From Corynebacterium spheniscorum (GTDB lineage: Bacteria > Actinomycetota > Actinomycetes > Mycobacteriales > Mycobacteriaceae): a stretch of DNA of 64,000 nucleotides. Below are positions 57,658 to 64,000 of the stretch, in pieces. Under the pieces are notes generated by a model. It was not told the DNA's origin and ran no database searches. It saw only the letters and a list, made by a program, of their open reading frames with translations. Position 1 is the first letter of the stretch, and each line of letters opens with the position of its first letter. Position numbers and translations under genes: made by a program. The DNA lies in NCBI RefSeq assembly GCF_900113445.1, contig NZ_FOPJ01000001.1, positions 124,001 to 188,000 of the forward strand. The letters run 5' to 3'.

Positions 57658-58359
57658 ATGGTGCAAACTCATGTTCTAAGAAGTGTGGAGGTCGCAGGCC
57701 TGAGCCGGGCTGAGCGTATCGCTGCGCTCAAAGAACATATGGTCACCATAGACCCCCGCGCGGGGACAGCGTCGGGCCTAAAACAGGCGGACTATAGCGA
57801 CCCAAGCCTTAGCCCAATCGCTACGCATCCTGGTCTTGCGCAGGCATTACGTGGCGGTGGGCTGCCACGTCGTGCAGTGGTGAATATATCCACCTCCTCA
57901 CTGTTGGCAAGCGTGCTCATCGAGCATGCCACCCAAGCCGGTTCCTTAGTGGCAGTGGTGGGTTGGCCAGAATTATCCTTCGCCGATATTGAACATTTAG
58001 AACGTATTGTGGCTATCCCGGACCCCGGCCAAGACCCTTGGCAGATTGCTGCCCTATTGTGCGAAGGGATTGATCTGGTCATTGTCAACACCCCAATCCA
58101 GATGAATCTTGGCAGTTCACGGGCATTTATGGCGAAAGTCCGCAAAGGTAAAGCAGGGGTGCTTAACGCCAGCTCACACCAGATCCCAGCAACCCTAGCC
58201 CTTCAACCGAAGATCAATGCTTTTTATGGGATCGGCCCCGGCGTAGGTCGCATTCGCGGTATCGACCTTGCAGTGCAAGTGAACTACGGCAATGCTCAAG
58301 AGCGTCGAACAACCGTAGCTATAGGGGACACTGCCGGACCTCAACTTCGCGTGGTTTAA
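57658..58359 (+). CDS. imuA': ImuA', RecA-like mutasome protein
   Basis: Accessory protein of the SOS mutasome, which in actinobacteria works with ImuB and the error-prone polymerase DnaE2. The 233-residue product has a RecA-like core (AGSLVAVVGWPELSFADIEHL; LCEGIDLVIVNTP) but no Walker A loop is apparent. The ATG at 57658 is placed at the expected transcription start. A GTG at 57685 is the main alternative. It ends 1 nt before imuB. No dnaE2 is found in the window. Confidence 0.8.
   Translation: MVQTHVLRSVEVAGLSRAERIAALKEHMVTIDPRAGTASGLKQADYSDPSLSPIATHPGLAQALRGGGLPRRAVVNISTSSLLASVLIEHATQAGSLVAVVGWPELSFADIEHLERIVAIPDPGQDPWQIAALLCEGIDLVIVNTPIQMNLGSSRAFMAKVRKGKAGVLNASSHQIPATLALQPKINAFYGIGPGVGRIRGIDLAVQVNYGNAQERRTTVAIGDTAGPQLRVV
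57663..57678. promoter_or_regulatory. SOS-box-like LexA site over the imuA' start
   Basis: GCAAACTCATGTTCTA matches TCGAAC-N4-GTTCGA at 9 of 12 fixed positions and overlaps codons 2-7 of imuA'. LexA bound here would block transcription just past the start site, matching DNA-damage control of these genes. Confidence 0.6.
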
Positions 58360-58360
58360 T

Positions 58361-59953
58361 ATGCGGACGCTCGCATTATGGTTCCCAGATTGGCCAATCC
58401 AGGTAGCACGGCATAGCAATCGCGCCTTGGCGTTGGTATCAGTTCCCGGTGGCGATACGGTCGATGAGAAAAAAGATCGCGGCGCGCTCTTAGCGGGGAA
58501 AATTATGCTTGCGGATGCCCAATGTCGAGCAGTAGGAATACGTCGCGGAATGCCCGTTCGGCACGCAGTATCGCTTCTACCTCAGATCGAACTGATGGTC
58601 TACTCTCCGGCGCGGGACGCGCAGGTATTTGAGCACGTGCTCCACGCCCTGGCAGATAACGCTATCGGCATTGAGATCATGCGACCAGGGTTAGTAGTTA
58701 TCCAAGCAGATGCCGCCACCCGCTACTACGGCAGCGAAGAAAAAGCCGTCCAATTGCTCATCGACGCCGCGACCTCCGCACTAGATTTCAGCGTGGATGT
58801 CAACGTCGGAATAGCCGATGAGCTAGTCACCGCAGTGCTGGCCGCGCGAGTTCCCTTCGTTGTACCACCCGGAAAGTCACAAGACTTTTTAAAGACACTG
58901 CCACTATCAGCTTTGAAAGTGGAACCCTGCCTAGATATCGATGCCGAGGTAGTCGACACCCTCATGGATATCGGGGTCCGCACCTTCGCCGACCTCCTTA
59001 AGCTGCCAGCCCCAGACATCATGGCCCGCTTCGGGGCAGCAGGAATGCACTGCTGGGAGATCGCCGCTGGGAAAGAACAAGCACATGGCAGCGGCAGCGT
59101 GCCCACAGAAGACCTGAGCATTTCTTTTGTTGCCGAACCACCCATTGATCGAGTGGATCGAGCAGCGTTCATAGCCCGGCAACTTGCCGCGCAATTGCAC
59201 GAAACCTTAAAAGCGGCCGGCAAAGTGTGCTTGCGCTTAAGGATTAGCGCTGAGGACTCCCACGGGCGGGTAATGCAAAGAATATGGCGGACCCGTGAGC
59301 CGTTGAGTGAAGACGCCACCATGGATCGTGTTCGCTGGCAGCTCGATAGCTGGGTACGACTTAATGCGGAAGAACATGAACGTGAAACCGCAGACGAAGC
59401 CCCAGCGGGCATTGAGCTCATCATTATTGAGCCGATAGAAGTAGCCATCCCAGATTCCCGTTCCTTATGGGGCGAAGAGGAAGACGCACAAGCCCGGCGC
59501 GCGATCGCACGAGTGCAATCCACCTTGGGGATAGATGCAGTGGTGCAACCTCAACTTCAAGCTGGCCGTGGGGTAGCGGAAAGAGTTGGCTTCGTGTCCT
59601 ACGGTGAAGACCGTAAAGATGATCAGGGCTTATGGCCTGGCCGGATTCCCGGTCCCTTGCCCACCAGGATTGTGCACCCCGCCAGTCGCGTGAGCTTGGT
59701 GGATCAACACGGACAAGCCATCAGGATTAATGAACAAGCCTTGCTCAGCGGGGTTCCACATGAACTTATTCGCGCCAATAAGCGTTATCAGTTAGCTGGG
59801 TGGGCTGGGCCATGGCCAGTCGAAGGCATTGCTTCCGGGCTGACCCGCGGCGGGGTGTATTTAGCGCGCTTGCAGTGCATTAGTACGGATAACCACGGTT
59901 GGCTTTTGGTATGGGTAAAAAATAGTTGGCGCGTGGAAGCGGATTATTCCTAG
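58361..59953 (+). CDS. imuB: ImuB, catalytically inert Y-family polymerase homologue
   Basis: ImuB is a Y-family polymerase relative without catalytic carboxylates; it bridges DnaE2, ImuA' and the beta clamp in damage-induced mutagenesis. The 530-residue product shows the inactive palm: LALWFPDWPIQVA in place of the first catalytic Asp motif and VIQADAATRYYGSEE in place of the second. The C-terminal part carries interaction regions. It follows imuA' by 1 nt and ends inside a 12-bp inverted repeat. Confidence 0.88.
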   Translation: MRTLALWFPDWPIQVARHSNRALALVSVPGGDTVDEKKDRGALLAGKIMLADAQCRAVGIRRGMPVRHAVSLLPQIELMVYSPARDAQVFEHVLHALADNAIGIEIMRPGLVVIQADAATRYYGSEEKAVQLLIDAATSALDFSVDVNVGIADELVTAVLAARVPFVVPPGKSQDFLKTLPLSALKVEPCLDIDAEVVDTLMDIGVRTFADLLKLPAPDIMARFGAAGMHCWEIAAGKEQAHGSGSVPTEDLSISFVAEPPIDRVDRAAFIARQLAAQLHETLKAAGKVCLRLRISAEDSHGRVMQRIWRTREPLSEDATMDRVRWQLDSWVRLNAEEHERETADEAPAGIELIIIEPIEVAIPDSRSLWGEEEDAQARRAIARVQSTLGIDAVVQPQLQAGRGVAERVGFVSYGEDRKDDQGLWPGRIPGPLPTRIVHPASRVSLVDQHGQAIRINEQALLSGVPHELIRANKRYQLAGWAGPWPVEGIASGLTRGGVYLARLQCISTDNHGWLLVWVKNSWRVEADYS

Positions 59954-59996
59954 CTCTCACGCGCCAACTCCCCGAGGCGCCCCTACCTGGGGCGCC
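59924..59996. terminator. Two hairpins after imuB
   Basis: AGTTGGCGCGTG (59924-59935) and CACGCGCCAACT (59958-59969) form a perfect 12-bp stem across the imuB stop. GGCGCCCC-TACCT-GGGGCGCC (59976-59996) follows. Neither is followed by a T-run. They probably protect or end the imuB mRNA before the convergent lipoprotein gene. Confidence 0.6.
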
Positions 59997-60071
59997 ATCG
60001 CTAACTCACCATACTCACAGTCTGGGAAGGATCTTTGGAGAAGAACTTCGGGGAAGATCTCTGGGGCAAGA

Positions 60072-60770
60072 TTAATGCCCTTGGGATTGAAGAATATCAA
60101 TCACCAATCGCTTTGGGTTTTCCAGGGTCTGTACGGAATAAGGTGTACGACCAGCCTTCAACCCAATAATGTACTGGGTTCGACCTTCAAATAAACCGAC
60201 CCCAATGACCTCAGTAACATTACCGGTGCCGGGGTAGGTCTTGGTAACTGGATCATCGCCTACAAAAGTGGTGCCATCAATATTGACATTCAAGGCCATC
60301 GATCCGTGATAGTTAATGGCCTTGCCAGAAGCCTGATGGGTAGGAGTTTCGGCGTAGTCGATCCACCAGCCCGGCTCACCTTCTCCTTCAAGGTCAAAGA
60401 CCACCCGGTCAAAACCATTGTGGCTGCCTAAACGAACATTCTTCACCACCAAAGAGGTAGCAGGTTCCGGATGCTGGGTCTTCATCGCCGGATCAGCGGT
60501 ACCCAGGGGAGAGATCCCAGCATTCGTCGGAGTCGGGGGAGCGCTCACAGGGCTGGTATCGGTGCTGCCGTTGTTTTCAGCATCATTCACAGTGCTGGCA
60601 GCAGCACCACCTTCAGATCCGGGGGCTTGCGTCACTGTCTGAGTCGTCGTCACCGTGGCGGTGCCGGAAGCACCCGCAGCTTGGGAATCGGAGTCAGTGG
60701 AGCAGGCAGTCAGCGCACCCATGCTCAGGAGCGCGACTGCCAACCAGGAGGCCCGAAGTTTTTGTTTCAT
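60072..60770 (-). CDS. AMIN-like domain lipoprotein
   Basis: A 232-residue predicted lipoprotein. MKQKLRASWLAVALLSMGA is a signal sequence ending in lipobox LTAC, with the Cys to be lipidated. A Thr/Ser/Pro-rich linker leads to an AMIN-like beta domain (LVVKNVRLGSHNGFDRVVFDLEGEGEPGW) of the corynebacterial type. Such domains help place cell-wall proteins. I chose the ATG at 60770 because GGTGG lies 5 nt upstream and the signal starts there; the frame is open to 60809. Confidence 0.83.
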   Translation of the reverse strand: MKQKLRASWLAVALLSMGALTACSTDSDSQAAGASGTATVTTTQTVTQAPGSEGGAAASTVNDAENNGSTDTSPVSAPPTPTNAGISPLGTADPAMKTQHPEPATSLVVKNVRLGSHNGFDRVVFDLEGEGEPGWWIDYAETPTHQASGKAINYHGSMALNVNIDGTTFVGDDPVTKTYPGTGNVTEVIGVGLFEGRTQYIIGLKAGRTPYSVQTLENPKRLVIDILQSQGH

Positions 60771-60825
60771 AACTACCACCGTAAACGGATTGGGCAGCGA
60801 TCTCACCATAGAATTCCGCTTTCGG

Positions 60826-60847
60826 GGCAGATTGTTGGCAGATCGTT
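60826..60847. repeat. Two tandem 11-bp repeats in a divergent promoter region
   Basis: GGCAGATTGTT (60826-60836) and GGCAGATCGTT (60837-60847) lie head to tail between the lipoprotein gene and the sucrase/ferredoxin-like gene. Tandem sites with one-turn spacing often bind response regulators. Confidence 0.45.
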
Positions 60848-60999
60848 ACCCCCACAAGAGTTCCTCAGCCGCACCAGCCTGTTCACCCCCAACTCGACCC
60901 GCGCCATACATCCAGCACTATCTGTTGAGCTTGCAGCCGCAGCACCCTAACCGCACCACCCCTATCGGTCTCAAGTGTGAGGAGTCTATCCTTAGAGGC

Positions 61000-61887
61000 A
61001 TGACTGACTCCCCACGTTGCTCCGATATCCAGCATGAACCCATGCCCGGAACTGGGCAAAAGAAAAAGGTTTATGTGGCCTTCGAATGGCCCGGCGGGTG
61101 GAGTCACGATGTCCTAGATGGGGGTACCTTCGACCCCGAGCTCAGCAAGACTTTAAAGAAATTCATGGCCGATAATTCCGCGGGCTTGCAATTAATGCGC
61201 CGCCCCGGCCGCGCCGGCCATAAAGCTCATGGCAGCTACAAAGTATTTCTCGCCTTCACCGAAGAAGGCATTATGGAAACTCTCGAGCTCAATGCTCCCG
61301 AAGATATCCTCACATTAGATCTCAGCGGCCCCTGGAAGAACCCCGGTGCGCGCCGGGTCGCACACCCGGTGCTTTTGGTGTGCACTCACGGCAAACGCGA
61401 TGTTTGTTGCTCCATTAAGGGCCGCCCCATGGCCGGGGAATTATCCAAACGCTATCCCGGCGATGAGGTGTGGGAATCTTCGCATACTAAAGGCCACCGC
61501 TTCGCGCCTTCGATCATTCTCTTGCCCTGGGGCTATAGCTTCGGTCGCTTAGGTATCGAGGCGGGCGATGGCCTCATGTGCGCTGCCCGACGTGGTGAAT
61601 ATTTTGCCCCTGGCAATCGCGGTCGTGGCCTCTGGTCGCCCCAAGGCCAGGTAGCGGAAGTAGCGGTTGCCGAACGTCTCCAACGTGAGGGTGCTTATCT
61701 CCGCTTTAGTGAGCTCATGCCAGAAGAAACGGACCACCCCACGGTATGGAAGGTCCATTATCCGAGGGCGGCCCGTAGTTTCACTGTGTCCATGGAGCAG
61801 CGTGAAGTGGATGGGATCCTATCTTCCTGTGGTGACGACCCCAAGACATCCAAGGTCTGGGTCGCCACCGAGGTGCACGAGAACTAG
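61000..61887 (+). CDS. Sucrase/ferredoxin-like family protein
   Basis: A 295-residue cytoplasmic protein with the thioredoxin-like [2Fe-2S] ferredoxin fold of the sucrase/ferredoxin-like family. The motif LVCTHGKRDVCCSIKGRPM, with its Cys-x7-Cys-Cys pattern, is typical. The catalytic role is not known. The ATG at 61000 (MTDSPRCSD) was chosen over the long open frame before it, which runs through the promoter region. An AGAGG just before the ATG is a weak Shine-Dalgarno. Confidence 0.82.
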   Translation: MTDSPRCSDIQHEPMPGTGQKKKVYVAFEWPGGWSHDVLDGGTFDPELSKTLKKFMADNSAGLQLMRRPGRAGHKAHGSYKVFLAFTEEGIMETLELNAPEDILTLDLSGPWKNPGARRVAHPVLLVCTHGKRDVCCSIKGRPMAGELSKRYPGDEVWESSHTKGHRFAPSIILLPWGYSFGRLGIEAGDGLMCAARRGEYFAPGNRGRGLWSPQGQVAEVAVAERLQREGAYLRFSELMPEETDHPTVWKVHYPRAARSFTVSMEQREVDGILSSCGDDPKTSKVWVATEVHEN

Positions 61888-61900
61888 CCCCGCACCACAA

Positions 61901-62608
61901 CTAACGCCGCATAATCTTCTTCGACAACCAGTTGCCGAAGAGCTGCGCGCACTGCACGATCACAATGATGGTCAAGGTGGCCACATAGGTGACCTCCCAG
62001 TCATAGGCGCGATAACCATAGACGATGGCAAAGTCACCCAAACCGCCGCCACCGATATAACCAGCCATCGCGGACATATCCACCACCGCAATGAAGATGA
62101 AGGTATAGCCCAACACCAGCGGACCCAGTGCTTCCGGAATGATCACCGTGGTGATGATCTTCCAGGGCGTGGCACCCATCGCGCGGGCAGCTTCAATCAC
62201 ACCGGGGTCAATACTGACCAGGTTTTGTTCCACAATGCGCGCCACCGCGAAGGTCGCCGCAATACTCATAATGAACATTGCCGCTTGGCGGCCAATGGTT
62301 GTCCCCACCACCATCAAGGTCAGCGGGCCGAAGGCCGTAATCATGATCAGGAAGGGGATCGGGCGAATAAAGTTCACCAGCACGTTGAGCACGGAGTACA
62401 CCCCGCGGCTCTTCAAGATCCCGCCCTGGCGGGTGGTGTACAGCAAAATGCCCAGCACCAGGCCCAGGAAACCACCGATCAGCATGGTCACGGAAACCAT
62501 GATGAGGGTGTCCCAGATGGCCTTGGTGAAGGTTGGCCCTAAGCGCTCCCAATCAGAAGCCAGTACCCAATCGGAGGCCAATAACAAAGTCGAAGCAGTG
62601 GTTGTCAT
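61901..62608 (-). CDS. metI: MetI, methionine ABC transporter permease
   Basis: Permease of the D/L-methionine importer MetNIQ. The 235-residue product has five or six transmembrane segments and the EAA loop with IEAARAMGATPWKIITTVIIPEA, which contacts the ATPase. It overlaps metN by 4 nt (ATGA), so it is the last gene of a metQ-metN-metI operon. AGGAGATCACC lies before the ATG. Confidence 0.93.
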   Translation of the reverse strand: MTTTASTLLLASDWVLASDWERLGPTFTKAIWDTLIMVSVTMLIGGFLGLVLGILLYTTRQGGILKSRGVYSVLNVLVNFIRPIPFLIMITAFGPLTLMVVGTTIGRQAAMFIMSIAATFAVARIVEQNLVSIDPGVIEAARAMGATPWKIITTVIIPEALGPLVLGYTFIFIAVVDMSAMAGYIGGGGLGDFAIVYGYRAYDWEVTYVATLTIIVIVQCAQLFGNWLSKKIMRR

Positions 62609-63705
62609 CGGGTGATCTCCTGAATATCGGTGGTGTTATCCAAGCGATCATAAAAAGCTTGGATCGCCTCATCCGGGCCGGTGAGACGCACGGTGATCTT
62701 GCCGAAGGAACGTCGCTGCAAAGTCGTCACACCACCATGCACGATGGCAATGGACACCCCAGCCTCGCGGGCAGCGGCAGCGGCAGCAAAGAACCCAGAT
62801 TCTTCGGTCAGGTCAATGGTGAATAGCCGTCCTTCGTGGGCAAGCAGATCATCGGCTTCCACCAAGTCCGGGGTATTGCGCAAACTGGTGGCCACAAAGC
62901 GTTGCGCCACGGGGGTCTTCGGGTCCGAGAACACCTCATAAACGCTGCCATATTCCACCACCTTGCCGGCCTCCATCACGGCGACCTTATCGGCGATGGA
63001 ACGCACCACATCCATTTCGTGCGTAATCACCACAATGGTGATGCCAAACTCGCGATTGACTTCCCGCAAAAGATGCAGCACCTCATGGGTGGTTTCGGGG
63101 TCCAGCGCCGAGGTCGCCTCATCCGCCAGTAGTAGCGAAGGGTTCGTCGCCAAGGCGCGGGCAATACCCACACGCTGTTTTTGACCACCCGATAGCTGCT
63201 CCGGGTAGTGATCCCCGCGGTCGGCTAAACCAACGAACTCGAGGAGTTCCTTCACCCGCTTAGCGCGCTGCTCTTTAGGCAGACCCGCCAGCTTTAAGGG
63301 GTATTCAATATTCCCCGCCGCCGTGCGCGAGCGGAAGAGGTTGAATTGTTGGAAGATCATGCCGATTTTGCGGCGCAATTGCCGCAGCTTTGCTTCCGAC
63401 ATGCCCACAATATTCGTGCCGTCCAGCAATAATTCCCCGGAGCTAATGGTATCTAGCCCATTGATCAGTCGAACGAGGGTGGATTTGCCGGCGCCAGAGT
63501 AACCAATAACGCCAAGGATCTCGCCGGGTTCGACGGTCAAGCTGACGTGGTCAACGGCGGTCGTCGGCCCGAAGGACTTCGTCACCTCGCGGAACTCCAC
63601 CCGCGTACCAGTACCAGCCGCCGACCTAGCAATGCCAGAGGCATCCACGCCAGAGGCATCCACGCCAGAGGCATCCACGCCAGCCGAGTTTTCCGGTGTG
63701 CTCAC
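62605..63705 (-). CDS. metN: MetN, methionine ABC transporter ATPase
   Basis: ATPase of the MetNIQ methionine importer. The 366-residue product has Walker A GYSGAGKSTLVRLI, the signature LSGGQKQRVGIA, Walker B LLADEATSALDPET and a C-terminal NIL/ACT-type domain that binds methionine for feedback inhibition (QRRSFGKITVRLTGPDEAI). The first 30 residues hold three GVDAS units coded by a 15-bp tandem repeat and precede the ABC domain, an unusual extension. A terminator-like hairpin separates it from metQ upstream. Confidence 0.93.
   Translation of the reverse strand: MSTPENSAGVDASGVDASGVDASGIARSAAGTGTRVEFREVTKSFGPTTAVDHVSLTVEPGEILGVIGYSGAGKSTLVRLINGLDTISSGELLLDGTNIVGMSEAKLRQLRRKIGMIFQQFNLFRSRTAAGNIEYPLKLAGLPKEQRAKRVKELLEFVGLADRGDHYPEQLSGGQKQRVGIARALATNPSLLLADEATSALDPETTHEVLHLLREVNREFGITIVVITHEMDVVRSIADKVAVMEAGKVVEYGSVYEVFSDPKTPVAQRFVATSLRNTPDLVEADDLLAHEGRLFTIDLTEESGFFAAAAAAREAGVSIAIVHGGVTTLQRRSFGKITVRLTGPDEAIQAFYDRLDNTTDIQEITR
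63634..63678. repeat. 15-bp tandem repeat in the metN 5' end
   Basis: GCCAGAGGCATCCAC repeats three times, at 63634, 63649 and 63664, with a partial fourth copy. It codes for GVDAS units in the MetN N-terminal extension. The 15-bp length keeps frame, so changes in copy number would alter the protein length only. Confidence 0.9.
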
Positions 63706-63744
63706 AGTAATAGCTTCGCTTCCTGTGTTGGGACATTAATTAAG

Positions 63745-63781
63745 TAGAAAAAGCGCGGGAAGCATCGCCTGATCCCCGCGC
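63745..63781 (-). terminator. Terminator-like hairpin between metQ and metN
   Basis: On the minus strand GCGCGGG pairs with CCCGCGC around a 15-nt loop, then TTTTTCTA follows. It is an intrinsic-terminator form placed inside the operon, and probably lets metQ be expressed more than metNI. Confidence 0.78.
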
Positions 63782-63795
63782 CTTCTTCGGTGCTG

Positions 63796-64000
63796 CTACT
63801 TCTTCAGATCCGCTTCCAAGCGATCCAGGATCTTCTGCAGATCCTCCGCTGGACGATCCACCGGCACGGAGGTGCCGCGAGAATCCTCGGCGACCGCATC
63901 CTGCACCGCCTGGTCGTGCCAGATCTCAACGAGCTTCTTATAGCGCTCGTTGTCCTTATCTTCGGCGCGGGTCACAAAGACGTTGATATAGGGCTCAGCT
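63796..64000 (-). CDS. metQ: MetQ, methionine-binding lipoprotein (3' end only)
   Basis: Reading backward from a TAG at 63796-63798, the visible 68 codons give a sequence containing YINVFVTRAEDKDN, KKLVEIWHDQAVQDAV and the end ILDRLEADLKK. It matches the C-terminus of NlpA/MetQ-type substrate-binding lipoproteins. The gene continues beyond the window, so its start, signal peptide and promoter are not visible. It is the promoter-side gene of metQNI. Confidence 0.85.
   Translation of the reverse strand, partial: AEPYINVFVTRAEDKDNERYKKLVEIWHDQAVQDAVAEDSRGTSVPVDRPAEDLQKILDRLEADLKK

Overview
The window is a 64-kb piece of an actinobacterial chromosome, almost certainly Corynebacterium. The S10/spc-type ribosomal tail (secY-adk-map-infA-rpsM-rpsK-rpsD-rpoA-rplQ-truA) runs into an ESX-4-type VII secretion locus. 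That is followed by rplM-rpsI-glmM, glmS, alr, the tsaE/tsaB/rimI/tsaD group, groES-groEL1, sigD-rsdA, guaB2-guaB3-guaA, a PspC three-component system (EsrISR type, known from C. glutamicum), the imuA'-imuB mutasome genes and metQ-N-I. The order parallels Mycobacterium tuberculosis Rv3456c to Rv3394c. There are no rRNA genes, and I saw no tRNA genes, insertion sequences, CRISPR arrays or prophage genes.

Layout. 1-9.1 kb: protein export, nucleotide and translation genes, with an L,D-transpeptidase between map and infA. 9.2-22.9 kb: a large DUF6541-like membrane protein, then eccB, a PGPGW membrane protein, mycP-eccD on the minus strand, and divergent eccC, an Rv3446c-type protein, esxU and esxT. 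22.9-23.96 kb: a 1-kb stretch without a convincing gene but with several hairpins. 24-26.4 kb: rplM-rpsI-glmM. 26.7-28.9 kb: a three-gene unit matching Rv3440c/Rv3439c in position, with a YxxxE motif in the first product and a long Pro/Glu/Cys-rich second product. 28.9-38.4 kb: a degenerate alpha/beta hydrolase, glmS, a membrane protein, alr, tsaE, an AspT/SucE-like transporter, tsaB, rimI and tsaD. 38.4-41.9 kb: a minus-strand pair of ABC half-transporters that splits tsaD from groES. 42-53 kb: CIRCE-controlled groES-groEL1, sigD-rsdA, a DUF5319 gene, guaB2, guaB3, a KimA-like potassium transporter and guaA. 53-64 kb: esrI divergent from esrSR, two small membrane proteins, imuA'-imuB behind an SOS-box-like site, an AMIN-type lipoprotein, a sucrase/ferredoxin-like protein, and metI-metN with the 3' end of metQ.

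How the parts work together. EccB, EccC, EccD and MycP form a membrane secretion core for small helical WXG100 proteins (EsxU/EsxT). The unit after glmM is the best local candidate for further substrates or surface components. Envelope functions dominate the rest: GlmM and GlmS feed UDP-GlcNAc synthesis, Alr makes D-alanine, the L,D-transpeptidase crosslinks peptidoglycan, and EsrISR and SigD/RsdA are envelope or stress regulators. Many genes overlap by 4 bp, and several (glmM, guaA, imuA') have a -10-like hexamer 7-8 nt before the start codon and no Shine-Dalgarno sequence, which suggests leaderless mRNAs.

Most promising for new biology: the 26.7-28.9 kb operon, the gene-free structured kilobase at 22.9-23.96 kb, the hydrolase-fold protein that lacks its nucleophile, and the ABC pair with a perfect 14-bp palindrome upstream.
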